Shown here one piece after another: positions 24,174 to 32,633 of a DNA stretch of 55,693 nt. The notes beneath the pieces are model-generated. The model did no database searches, was not told where the DNA came from, and saw only the letters and a list, made by a program, of their open reading frames with translations. Both the position numbers and the translations under genes were made by a program. The DNA comes from Bacteroidetes bacterium UBA1947 (GTDB lineage: Bacteria; Bacteroidota; Bacteroidia; Chitinophagales; Chitinophagaceae): positions 1 through 55,693 of the forward strand of contig DDET01000029.1 of NCBI GenBank assembly GCA_002336915.1. The letters run 5' to 3'. Position 1 is the first letter of the stretch. The number at the start of each line of letters is the position of its first letter.

Positions 24174-25148
24174 ATGCTAGTGTTTCTCCTTGCTATGTCC
24201 GCAATTACACAGGGCTATTCCCAAAGGAAGAACCAGCTACAGGTGCTCAGTATATCGGAAGATGATGACTACCTAAATTTCAGGGGCGAGGGCACGGACA
24301 GGGCTTATTCAAGCGGATTTGTACTGGAGCTTTTTTATACAAAAAAAGTGAAGGCGCGTTTTATCGGATCGCTGCTCATCCCACTAAACGATGAGGCAGA
24401 CAACTTATATGGCTGGGGGATTACGCAGCATATATATACTCCTGTGGAGATCAGGAAAACTGCGATACAGTACGGTGACCGCCCTTACTCGGGCGTAGCA
24501 TATATATCGCACTCACTTATTTCATCGGACAAAGAAAAGAAACAACGCCTCAGCAGCAGCCTGAGCCTGGGAACCATAGGCAAGTATTCTTTTGCTGAAG
24601 AAATACAAACAGGGTATCACGGATTAGTGCACTATCAAAAACCAAAAGGATGGGACAACCAGATAGCTACCGATGTGATCCTGAACTATTTTGTTAACTA
24701 CGAACGCCTCCTCTTCCTGCCCGACTCGCGTCTTGAAATTATAGGCAATGTGCAGGCTAATACCGGCACCCTATACAACAACCTGGGCATGGGCATACAA
24801 TTTCGGTGTGGCTTATTCAATGACTATTTCTCAAATTACGAACATCCCACCTATAGTAACCATAACGGAGGCCAACACAGGAAGTTCCAGTTCTTCTTTT
24901 TTATGAGGACATCGGGAGTAGCTGTTATGGACAATGCCACGCTCCAGGGAGGTTTCTTTACAAACTTATCATCACCTTATACCATTAAGAAAGACAGTGT
25001 AAGCAGGTTCTATATGGAGTACGAATACGGCCTTGTATTTGCCAACAAGCACCTTGGGATATCAGCATCGGAAAAAATGCGTACACCTGAATTCAAAGGG
25101 AGCTTTTCGCAGCAGGTAGGAAATATTACACTCTACATCGGATTATAG
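24174..25148 (+). CDS. LpxR/DUF2219-like outer membrane lipid A deacylase
   Basis: From the ATG at 24174 there is a signal peptide (AMSAITQGYSQ), then a 12-strand-type barrel. The segment DDYLNFRGEGTDRAYSSGF corresponds to the start of the LpxR family, and GDRPYSGVAYISHSL and GMGIQFRCGLFNDYFSNYE to later conserved blocks. LpxR enzymes remove the 3'-O-linked acyl chain from lipid A in the outer membrane. The upstream in-frame start at 24123 is a TTG and less likely. It is convergent with the DUF3943 gene, 8 bp apart. Confidence 0.8.
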   Translation: MLVFLLAMSAITQGYSQRKNQLQVLSISEDDDYLNFRGEGTDRAYSSGFVLELFYTKKVKARFIGSLLIPLNDEADNLYGWGITQHIYTPVEIRKTAIQYGDRPYSGVAYISHSLISSDKEKKQRLSSSLSLGTIGKYSFAEEIQTGYHGLVHYQKPKGWDNQIATDVILNYFVNYERLLFLPDSRLEIIGNVQANTGTLYNNLGMGIQFRCGLFNDYFSNYEHPTYSNHNGGQHRKFQFFFFMRTSGVAVMDNATLQGGFFTNLSSPYTIKKDSVSRFYMEYEYGLVFANKHLGISASEKMRTPEFKGSFSQQVGNITLYIGL

Positions 25149-25156
25149 CAGCAGCT

Positions 25157-26587
25157 TTACTTTCTTATCTTCTCCCAGGCATACCTGGCAAATATTTTTT
25201 GCTCGGTAGATACGTGCACGTGATCGTTTGGATCAGGAAAATTATCATTGTAAAAAATAAGCTCTTCCATACCTACACTAAGACCATTGAACACCTTTAG
25301 GCTAAACCCCGGCCTGAGCAGGGCTACCATGTTATTGCCTTCATAACCGTAAAAAGCATGCACGAGGTAATAATAAGCTGCAAATGAAATGCTGAGCTCT
25401 TTACGAATATCAAGGGTTGTTTCCATTTTAAGTTCCATGCCGGAACTATAGTTATAGTCCCGGAAAATAGCGGTGTCTCCACCCGGACGAGAACTGGTAC
25501 CTGCCAGCGGCACCAGCGAAGCGAATAATGAACTACGGAGATTGGTACCTGCGCCAATGGGCATTCTTGATATAATGCCCCCTCCAAGGCCGATAGCACT
25601 CATGACAAAAAACTCATTGTTCCAATAGTCAAAATGTTCGAAGGTTCCCAGGAACAAACGATTGTCATCTTGCTGCCCGGGATTTCTGCCGGCCAGCAGC
25701 CCATAGCCGGTTATACAATCAAGTGGCTTCCGGGCAGAGCTATAGCTAAAATCGGCCCGAAGGCTGAACATATCAAAAGGTTTCCTGCGTCTCGATTCAA
25801 ATGGATCACCATAAACGTACTGGACATTGAACATTGCATTGGCATGGCCTGTACCGAAGACAGTGCCGTCGTTGACCATGTGAATGCCGGAACTGATGTT
25901 AATGTCTACAGGTTCCTGCTGGTATATTTGAGTGTTTACTTGTCGCCTGGTTCTGCCTTGCATCAGCCGGCTGAAGCCCCTGGGCGGATCAACAAGTGCG
26001 GCAAGCACTTCGCGGAAAGTACGTTCGGTACCATGCTTGCGATCGTCGAGCACATTTGAACCGATCCTGTACATTATTTCACCAAAAAAGGTGCCTGCAA
26101 GCGGCGTGCTAATGATATCATTGTAGGATGGCTTTTCGTTTTCGCCAAAATACTCCCAAAGCAGACTACCGCCTATTGAAAAGGGAATGGAGCGGTAAAA
26201 ATCGTAACCGGATGAACGTGCACAACTGAAAGATAATGCCCCCTCGTACGGATGGCCGATGAAGTTGGATTGTATACCATCATTGTCCCATTCCCAACTG
26301 CCTTTTATATTTTTCTCCCAACTACTGAGGCTGACCTTAGAATAACCCTTACTGAGTGCAAAGCGGGTAATGGACCATGTGGTGATATTCTGGGCCAGGA
26401 CTTTTAATGCAGGATATATAAGAGGCTCTCTCTTATTGTAAGCAGGAATATCTCCAGGCAATTGCCCATAGCTGTTGCAAAACGGCTGAGTTGAGTCCTG
26501 CAATGAATAATCGGGCGACCGGATATCCTGGGCGACAAGCCGCGAGAAAAAGAACAGGAAACAGGTAAAGGAGGTAAATATTCTCAT
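25157..26587 (-). CDS. DUF3943-domain outer membrane protein
   Basis: Starting at the ATG at 26587 gives a signal peptide (FTCFLFFFSRLVAQ) and 476 residues. The middle contains the DUF3943 signatures: NFIGHPYEGALSF, GGSLLWEYFGENEKPSYNDI, STPLAGTFFGEIMYR. The rest looks like beta-strands ending in an aromatic C-terminus. It is probably an outer-membrane or periplasmic protein. A longer frame to 26710 exists, but the signal peptide argues against it. Confidence 0.85.
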   Translation of the reverse strand: MRIFTSFTCFLFFFSRLVAQDIRSPDYSLQDSTQPFCNSYGQLPGDIPAYNKREPLIYPALKVLAQNITTWSITRFALSKGYSKVSLSSWEKNIKGSWEWDNDGIQSNFIGHPYEGALSFSCARSSGYDFYRSIPFSIGGSLLWEYFGENEKPSYNDIISTPLAGTFFGEIMYRIGSNVLDDRKHGTERTFREVLAALVDPPRGFSRLMQGRTRRQVNTQIYQQEPVDINISSGIHMVNDGTVFGTGHANAMFNVQYVYGDPFESRRRKPFDMFSLRADFSYSSARKPLDCITGYGLLAGRNPGQQDDNRLFLGTFEHFDYWNNEFFVMSAIGLGGGIISRMPIGAGTNLRSSLFASLVPLAGTSSRPGGDTAIFRDYNYSSGMELKMETTLDIRKELSISFAAYYYLVHAFYGYEGNNMVALLRPGFSLKVFNGLSVGMEELIFYNDNFPDPNDHVHVSTEQKIFARYAWEKIRK

Positions 26588-26742
26588 TCCGGAAAGTGGC
26601 CGCGCATATAATATTGCGCAGCACAAAGGAAGTAGCCCCTGCCAAAGATTAGCATGACCAAAATCACCAAAAAAAATGATCTGTGCCATTGGTGTGGCTT
26701 GTCCTTGCACTATAAATACAAAATTGAGGCGGCGGTCTTAGG

Positions 26743-27540
26743 CTAGGATACCTTCTTCATCTTCAATGCATACACCAAAGGAAATTTTCCCTCCAGTCCT
26801 TTTAGCTGAAATCTACCCGGCGACAGTTCCGTCATGGCGGGAAAAACATTGTAAGGCGAATAATCATACTCAGCGAATACCTGTAGCTGCAGGCTCTCGC
26901 TGAGCAGGCTTTGAATGATCTCTGCAAAATTATGATTCCAGCCGATGGACTTTAGCTCTATGGCTGCATTCCGGTCGGTATAAGTGCCCGTTTCGGTTTC
27001 CTCGATGAGTTCCGTATTGAAATAGGAGTATTTGATCTCGCTGAATGTCTCATTGTACATCCACACCATGGGGTGAAAGTCGGCTATGATGAAAATGCCG
27101 CCCTCCAGAAGGAATTTGGATACTACCCCGGCCCAGGCTTTCATATCGGGCAGCCAGCCAATGGTGCCGTAAGAGGTGAAGACTATATCAAATTGTTCGT
27201 CGAGCTGTGCAGGCAAATTGTAAATATCGCAACAGATGAATTTTGCATCAAGGCCCAGTTGTTCATTGAGTTCCTTTGCTTTTGCTATCGCCCTTTCGGA
27301 AAAATCCACACCCGTTACTTTCGCACCCATTCTTGACAGGGACAAAGTATCCTGGCCGAAATGGCATTGCAGGTGTAATATCTTTTTATTCCGTACGTCT
27401 CCCAGCAATTGCAACTCAATATCATTGAGCGAGCTACTACCAGCGATAAAATCGCCCATTTTGTAAAAATCGGAAGACACATGGTGCCCTACCCTTTCAT
27501 CCCAAAGGCGACGATTGATCTCTAAGTAATTGTTGTTCAT
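26743..27540 (-). CDS. Class I SAM-dependent methyltransferase
   Basis: The 265-residue cytoplasmic protein has the Rossmann methyltransferase motif I (KILHLQCHFGQDTLSLSRMG, about residues 54-73), motif II acidic end (GVDFSERAIAKA) and a motif IV-like DIVFTSYGTIGWL. The substrate is not evident; the C-terminus resembles small-molecule methyltransferases. It is a single gene whose start lies about 100 bp from the divergent barrel gene. Confidence 0.88.
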   Translation of the reverse strand: MNNNYLEINRRLWDERVGHHVSSDFYKMGDFIAGSSSLNDIELQLLGDVRNKKILHLQCHFGQDTLSLSRMGAKVTGVDFSERAIAKAKELNEQLGLDAKFICCDIYNLPAQLDEQFDIVFTSYGTIGWLPDMKAWAGVVSKFLLEGGIFIIADFHPMVWMYNETFSEIKYSYFNTELIEETETGTYTDRNAAIELKSIGWNHNFAEIIQSLLSESLQLQVFAEYDYSPYNVFPAMTELSPGRFQLKGLEGKFPLVYALKMKKVS

Positions 27541-27619
27541 AGACTGCCGTTAATAGCTGATCAAATATAGCTGATACAAAACAAGCGACGTATCATGATC
27601 AAAATAAAATATATTTCGA

Positions 27620-27627
27620 TACCTTTG
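27620..27627 (+). promoter_or_regulatory. Candidate -7 element for the BamA-like gene
   Basis: TACCTTTG at 27620-27627 lies 19 bp before the ATG at 27646. It would place transcription start almost at that codon, which argues against the longer reading frame starting at 27595. No clear TTTG is seen upstream. Confidence 0.45.
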
Positions 27628-27645
27628 CGCAACTTTTTACAATCC

Positions 27646-28734
27646 ATGCGTTTACCCGCGTACATAGCCCTGTGCATTTCCATTTTTTGCAGCAGCCAAA
27701 CCCTTGCCCAACAAGCTGATAGCCTGAAAAGCAAGAAACAGATCATTGTGCTGCCGGTTGTTGCCAAATCGATAGAAACCAGCTGGTCTTTCGGCATAGC
27801 TGCATCTGCGACCTTTCACTTACTCAGAGAAGATACCATTGCCCGCACCTCGAATATCCAGGCCTTAAGCCTGTACTCATTAAAGCGGCAGTTCATCGTG
27901 GCAATAACAGGAGCCCAATACTTTAAGAGAGAGAGTTATATCCTCTACGAACAATTTTCTTACAGCTACTTTCCTGATAAATTCTGGGGCCTGGGCAAGC
28001 ATAGCCCCGATACTGCAGGTGAATTCTACACCTTCCGCCAATATTATATAACGCCCCACCTGATGCGCAACCTGGGCAGCGACCTGTACGTAGGTATACC
28101 GCTGGAGATACAAAAAGTGCTTGAAGTGGACTATAAGAAGGGCGGGGACTTCGACAAGCAGAATGTGGCCGGCCGCAGACCATACCTTATAAGCGGGCTA
28201 GGCTTAAGCTTCACGTTCGACGACAGGAACAATGCGTTTTCCCCCGACAGAGGCAACTTTGCACAACTATACTTTAACCATTTTGGGCGCTACCTGGGCT
28301 CTGATTATGTGTATACGAATTATGTAGTGGACCTTCGAAAATACATCCGCATCTATGACAGGCAGGTACTGGCGCTGCAGGCATATAGCTTTAATAACAC
28401 AGGCAATGTGCCTTTGCGCAGCCTTGCGTCATTAGGCGGCAACAACAGCATGCGGGGATATTACGATGGCCGATACCGCGACAGAAACCAGTTCACCATA
28501 CAGGCTGAATACAGGGTGCCTGTCTACAGGCGCTTTGGAGCAGTTGTGTTTGGCAGCTTTGGCGATGTGGGCCACTTTATGACGGACTATACTTTCAATA
28601 GCCTGAAATATTCATATGGCGGCGGGCTACGCTTTGCATTGAACAAGAAGGAGAAATTAAACCTAAGGCTGGATTATGGCATAGGCGGCGGTAGAAACCA
28701 CGGCCTTTACCTGCAAATTGGCGAAGCTTTTTAA
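27646..28734 (+). CDS. BamA/TamA-family outer membrane barrel (surface antigen D15-like)
   Basis: From 27646 the protein has a signal peptide (ALCISIFCSSQTLAQ), a short N-terminal region without POTRA domains, and a 16-strand-type barrel. The barrel has the family signatures GLGLSFTFDDRNNAFSPDRG, GGNNSMRGYYDGRYRDRN and a final GGGRNHGLYLQIGEAF. Members lacking POTRA domains are common in Bacteroidota and may secrete or anchor surface proteins. It stops 4 bp into the convergent phosphatase gene. Confidence 0.85.
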   Translation: MRLPAYIALCISIFCSSQTLAQQADSLKSKKQIIVLPVVAKSIETSWSFGIAASATFHLLREDTIARTSNIQALSLYSLKRQFIVAITGAQYFKRESYILYEQFSYSYFPDKFWGLGKHSPDTAGEFYTFRQYYITPHLMRNLGSDLYVGIPLEIQKVLEVDYKKGGDFDKQNVAGRRPYLISGLGLSFTFDDRNNAFSPDRGNFAQLYFNHFGRYLGSDYVYTNYVVDLRKYIRIYDRQVLALQAYSFNNTGNVPLRSLASLGGNNSMRGYYDGRYRDRNQFTIQAEYRVPVYRRFGAVVFGSFGDVGHFMTDYTFNSLKYSYGGGLRFALNKKEKLNLRLDYGIGGGRNHGLYLQIGEAF

Positions 28735-29426
28735 GGCAGCTCAGCCGCGGCGGGCTTTTCCCATTTCATCACCACCCACTTGCCCATCATATAGCAGCAA
28801 TAAGTGAAGAAAGGGGCTGCCAGTACATCGATAGTATAGTGTACATGCTGCACCAAAAGCAAAACCGCAAGAACGATAATGCTAAAGAATACCAATATCC
28901 TGTCAGAACTTTTCCTCATACAGAGAAGCATAAGGCATTGATTGGCCGTATGACCGGAGAAAAAGAGGTCTTTTGTAATAAATGTTCCTTTATAGAATGC
29001 GTTGCTCAGGGGATCAACAAGAGGAATCAAGCCAACAGGTGGATTGAGTGGATGCACGCTAATTGCAATAATGCGGGTAAGCGTCAGGAAAATAAAAGAC
29101 CACAAAAACAGGATCAGGGTATAGGGCTGCTTCAGGGCGCGAACGGTGGTGAGGGCCGCCATAGACCAAACGACTATGAATATAAGCGTAGAGACATTAT
29201 AGGGATGCAGGTACTGCAATACGACATCATTTACCTCCCGCCCGTTCCTCAATTCAATAGTCTGAAAGAACAAGGGCAGGAAAAGCAGTATTGTGATCGC
29301 AATAGCCAAGCCAAGACCCAGTTTAATTCTAAAAACATTGCTGGCCCATGCAGCCCTCCAGCCGGCACAAGCCTCCACTTCGAGAGAATGATCCCTCAGC
29401 AACATTTTCTTTATGTAAGCAGTCAT
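28731..29426 (-). CDS. PAP2-like / sphingomyelin-synthase-type phosphatase
   Basis: The 231-residue protein has five or six membrane segments and carries the C-terminal PAP2 motifs DLFFSGHTA (about residue 154) and HYTIDVLAAP (about 195). This is the arrangement of the PAP2_C/sphingomyelin synthase-like group, which transfers or removes phospho head groups on membrane lipids. Bacteroidota make sphingolipids, so a role in their head-group metabolism is possible but not shown. Confidence 0.78.
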   Translation of the reverse strand: MTAYIKKMLLRDHSLEVEACAGWRAAWASNVFRIKLGLGLAIAITILLFLPLFFQTIELRNGREVNDVVLQYLHPYNVSTLIFIVVWSMAALTTVRALKQPYTLILFLWSFIFLTLTRIIAISVHPLNPPVGLIPLVDPLSNAFYKGTFITKDLFFSGHTANQCLMLLCMRKSSDRILVFFSIIVLAVLLLVQHVHYTIDVLAAPFFTYCCYMMGKWVVMKWEKPAAAELP

Positions 29427-29518
29427 CAGGTCGCGAAGTTAATACATGCGGACGAATAGCAGAAAATGCAGGGCTTATAGCCTTTCCGGTTATCGCAAAA
29501 CTGAAATATGTACAGATT

Positions 29519-30127
29519 TTATTTAAACTCCTCAACCAGGTAATTGGCAACACAGCAAGGTATGCAGCAAATATGCGGCAGGCAAATCTTTGGTATGCAA
29601 AATTCTGACCTTTTGCATGGCTTTATCTGTTTATCTATGATCACAACATATTCGGGCGGAGCAGGGTTTATCATAGCCACGGGCAGGCCGCAACAGTGTG
29701 TGATACCGCCCTTCCAGTTGTCATAAGGCACACAATCGCCCTCTGCCGGCCACCTGAGGTGCAACTCATGAAGCGCTTCATAGCGCAGGTTAACCCTAAC
29801 GAGGGTTTTATGGTCCCATGCGCCATCGGAAACGCCTAATTCTCTTTCTATTTTACTGATGTCGTAGCAAGTGCTGCCGTCCTGGTTCCTCAGCCTGGCA
29901 AGGTCCAGTGTCTCGTCTAAGGCATCGTGTGGCACCACATACTGGCCACACTCGCGGCCTATGGTTCCCTCTTTCATTGCATCGGCAGGGATAAGAATGG
30001 ATCCACCGCTGCGGAACATGGTGCGTACCGAAGGGGTATGTTCCCAAATATCATCCTGGGCATTTGCAGCCGAAAAACAGAGCATTAAACCGCAGCCAAA
30101 AAACAGCGAAAGAAATATTTGCTTCAT
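29519..30127 (-). CDS. Exported cysteine-rich hypothetical protein
   Basis: From the ATG at 30127 there is a signal peptide (FFGCGLMLCFSAANAQ). The mature protein has a region with paired cysteines, and the last ~45 residues are very cysteine-rich (FCIPKICLPHICCIPCC), suggesting metal binding or dense disulfides. No family was recognised. The start upstream at 30175 would place the signal peptide internally. It lies divergently, about 115 bp from the LuxR-type regulator. Confidence 0.6.
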   Translation of the reverse strand: MKQIFLSLFFGCGLMLCFSAANAQDDIWEHTPSVRTMFRSGGSILIPADAMKEGTIGRECGQYVVPHDALDETLDLARLRNQDGSTCYDISKIERELGVSDGAWDHKTLVRVNLRYEALHELHLRWPAEGDCVPYDNWKGGITHCCGLPVAMINPAPPEYVVIIDKQIKPCKRSEFCIPKICLPHICCIPCCVANYLVEEFK

Positions 30128-30242
30128 AGACAGTATAATTACTACAAAAAGAATATAAAACCAAGAGAATAGCAAGCATTTTATCGCCTTATTTTTATCT
30201 TAAGCCCGTATCGAGTGTTTTATTAAGATTTATCTTAGCGCT

Positions 30243-30689
30243 GTGAGGAAAAATATAATATTATACGGGATAATATTGGCATTGGTGGGGGTGGCCCTCA
30301 AGCTGGCTGAGTATCGCCTTATGGTGGTGGACCATGCTGTAGAACTGTATGGAGCTGTGGTGGCGGTGATATTTGCTATAGCGGGTATAGCTGCCGGGCA
30401 GAAATTAATGAAGCCCAAAGAAGTACGTGTAGAAGTACCGGTGCATATTCATATTCCTGCAGGGTATAAGCCAGACGATGCAAAACTGGAGCAGCTGGGC
30501 ATCAGCAAAAGGGAATACGAGATCCTGGAGCTAATGGCGAGTGGATTAAGTAACCAGGAGATAGCCTCGAAGATGTTCCTCTCGATACATACCATAAAAA
30601 CACATATTTCGAACCTATTTGCGAAGCTGGATGTAAAGCGACGGACACAGGCGGTGCTGAGAGCGAGGGAAATGGGAATAATCAATTAG
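30243..30689 (+). CDS. Membrane-anchored LuxR-type transcription regulator
   Basis: The 148-residue protein (GTG start) has two membrane segments at the N-terminus (about residues 5-20 and 33-53), a short linker, and a LuxR/GerE helix-turn-helix (about 85-145: LSKREYEILELMASGLSNQE, MFLSIHTIKTHISNLFAKL). Membrane tethering of an output domain, with no phospho-acceptor domain, suggests direct membrane sensing. The next gene is a DUF4199 protein, a pairing that I recall as frequent in Bacteroidota. Confidence 0.85.
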   Translation: MRKNIILYGIILALVGVALKLAEYRLMVVDHAVELYGAVVAVIFAIAGIAAGQKLMKPKEVRVEVPVHIHIPAGYKPDDAKLEQLGISKREYEILELMASGLSNQEIASKMFLSIHTIKTHISNLFAKLDVKRRTQAVLRAREMGIIN

Positions 30690-30815
30690 AGCAGATAGTT
30701 AAGAGTAAAATGCCCTACTAAAGTACCAGTTTGAGCTATTTTCAGTAAAAAGAGAAAAAAGTATGAGGATAAATCAAGGGCTCGGAGTTTAATTTGTTCA
30801 AAAAAAAGTAAACTT

Positions 30816-31352
30816 ATGAAACAAACAGTACTTAAGTACGGATTGATCTCGGGAATCATCGCCATTGGATTGATGATGATAACCATGAGCCTCCATGACC
30901 ATATCCCTTTTGAAATGGGGATGCTTATAGGCTACATTGGTATCACCCTTTCATTTATTATCATATACCCGGCTATGGTGTCATACAGGGACAAAGTGGG
31001 CGGAGGAACGATCAGCTTCGGGCGGAGCATGGCCATCGGGCTGCTTATCTCCCTTGTATCCGGTCTGTTTTATGTGATTGGCTGGACCGTAGTATACCAT
31101 ACGATGATGCCCGATTACCTGGACAAGTATACGGCAGCAACCATCGAAAGCATGAAAAAAGCCGGTAAAAACGCCGCCGAAATAAGCAGCGCCGTGAAAA
31201 AAATGGATGGGTTCAGGGAAGACTATAAAAACCCGGTCCTGTTTGTGCTCTACACCTTAATGGAACCCTTGCCCGTAGGTATCATTATTACGCTGATATC
31301 CGCGTTGATCCTGAAGGTAAAAAGTAAAAACAACAAAACAATTGCTGCTTAG
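30816..31352 (+). CDS. DUF4199 membrane protein
   Basis: The 178-residue protein has four membrane segments and a charged helical loop between the third and fourth (AATIESMKKAGKNAAEISSA), the normal DUF4199 layout. It follows the LuxR-type regulator in the same direction after 126 bp and is closed by a strong terminator. It may be the target or the sensor partner of that regulator; this is inference from position. Confidence 0.85.
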   Translation: MKQTVLKYGLISGIIAIGLMMITMSLHDHIPFEMGMLIGYIGITLSFIIIYPAMVSYRDKVGGGTISFGRSMAIGLLISLVSGLFYVIGWTVVYHTMMPDYLDKYTAATIESMKKAGKNAAEISSAVKKMDGFREDYKNPVLFVLYTLMEPLPVGIIITLISALILKVKSKNNKTIAA

Positions 31353-31374
31353 CGCAGACAGCATAAATATCAAC

Positions 31375-31404
31375 AAAAAAGGGGCTGCATGCAGTCCCTT
31401 TTTT
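31375..31404. terminator. Bidirectional terminator hairpin
   Basis: AAAAAAGGG (31375-31383) pairs with CCCTTTTTT (31396-31404) around a CTGCATGCAG palindrome. The T run on each strand serves the DUF4199 gene on the plus strand and the YbhB-like gene on the minus strand. Confidence 0.8.
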
Positions 31405-31441
31405 GTACCCGAGATATTTACATTTTGTCGACTCAGAAATC

Positions 31442-31963
31442 TTATTTCATCTTTTTGTACAGCCCTACGATCTCTGCCTGGCCTTTTATATGGCCGGCCA
31501 GGGCGCCCTCAAGCTGGGTCTTATTTGTTTCCGCACCCTGTGGCAATTTGGTATCAAGGGCATATACAACAATATGATAGTGGTGGGTGCCGGATGGAGG
31601 ACACATGCCTACATAGCCGGTCTTACCAGTGCTATTAAGGCCTTGTGTACCCTTAGTGAAATTTTCGGGTATATCCAGTTCAAGATGCATATCGGTTGGG
31701 ATATTCCAAACTGTCCAGTGCGTGAAGCCACCTTCTATGGGTGCATCGGGGTCATGCATGGTGATGGCTATGGACTTAGTGCCTTGCGGTATATGTGCCA
31801 GGTGCAATGGCGGGCTAACTTTCTTTCCTTCGCAGGAGTACTTTGATGGCATCATGCCGTTATTGGTAAACGCCGAGCTTGTTACAACAAGATTGCCGTC
31901 CTGTGCATATGAGGTCGCAGTAGCCATAACAAAAACAGTTAAGATGGAAAATATGGTACGCAT
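31442..31963 (-). CDS. YbhB/YbcL-family (Raf-kinase-inhibitor-like) exported protein
   Basis: The 173-residue protein has a signal peptide (FVMATATSYAQ) and the phosphatidylethanolamine-binding-protein fold signatures: SPPLHLAHIPQGTKSIAITM, HDPDAP, GFTHWTVWNIP and a C-terminal THHYHIVVYALD. The pocket binds anionic or phospho ligands; bacterial function is unclear. It is monocistronic, with a terminator downstream at 31375-31404. Confidence 0.92.
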   Translation of the reverse strand: MRTIFSILTVFVMATATSYAQDGNLVVTSSAFTNNGMMPSKYSCEGKKVSPPLHLAHIPQGTKSIAITMHDPDAPIEGGFTHWTVWNIPTDMHLELDIPENFTKGTQGLNSTGKTGYVGMCPPSGTHHYHIVVYALDTKLPQGAETNKTQLEGALAGHIKGQAEIVGLYKKMK

Positions 31964-32010
31964 AGAAATGTATTTCGAGTTATTATAAAAAAATCATACC
32001 AGTACCCCCC

Positions 32011-32613
32011 CTAGTGCATTCGATCTCCTCTCGGGCTCAATATATTCAATACCTGTGCCTCAATATCCAGCCATTGCTGCCATGCCGCACGCACCTGCTC
32101 GACCGGGTAGTATTGCTCAGCAAGATCGACGAACAAACGGTAGTGCCCTGCCTCTGCGACCATGAACCTGTGGTAGAACGTTCTCATGTCTTCCTCCTCG
32201 AGGTTTTCGGATAGCAAGCGGAAGCGCTCACAACTGCGGGCTTCAATAAGGGCGCATATCATTAGCTTGTGCAGCAGTTTATCGGGAACAGGTACGGCTT
32301 TAGGGTGATGCTGGAGTAAGAGATTCACGTAGTCATCCTTGCGCTGGCGACCCAGTTCGTAGCCGCGCTTCTTTATCTCGGCAAGTACCATACGGAAGTG
32401 CCCCCACTCTTCTGTTACTATGGGCGACAGCGCACTAACCAGTTCCATTTTATCAGGGTATATCTGGACCAGGGAGATGCATTGGGTTGCGGCTTTCAGT
32501 TCGCAGAAGGCATGATCTGTAAGTATCTCCTGCAGGGACAATGAGGCGAGATCAACCCAACGCGGATCGGTAGGTAGCCTGAGGCCTAGTATCGAGTTAT
32601 CAGCGGTGCTCAT
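32011..32613 (-). CDS. miaE: tRNA-(ms2io6A37)-hydroxylase MiaE
   Basis: The 200-residue di-iron enzyme hydroxylates the isopentenyl group of ms2i6A at position 37 of tRNAs. Carboxylate and histidine ligands are visible in the usual order: EILTDHAFCELKAA, EEWGHFRMVL, IEARSCERF, and VAEAGHYRLF. Length matches the family. The start ATG at 32613 is followed directly by the N-terminal GLRLPTDPRWV typical of MiaE. It lies 20 bp after the glycosyltransferase fusion gene, in the same direction. Confidence 0.9.
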   Translation of the reverse strand: MSTADNSILGLRLPTDPRWVDLASLSLQEILTDHAFCELKAATQCISLVQIYPDKMELVSALSPIVTEEWGHFRMVLAEIKKRGYELGRQRKDDYVNLLLQHHPKAVPVPDKLLHKLMICALIEARSCERFRLLSENLEEEDMRTFYHRFMVAEAGHYRLFVDLAEQYYPVEQVRAAWQQWLDIEAQVLNILSPRGDRMH

Positions 32614-32633
32614 TTATCAAACGCAAATATAAA

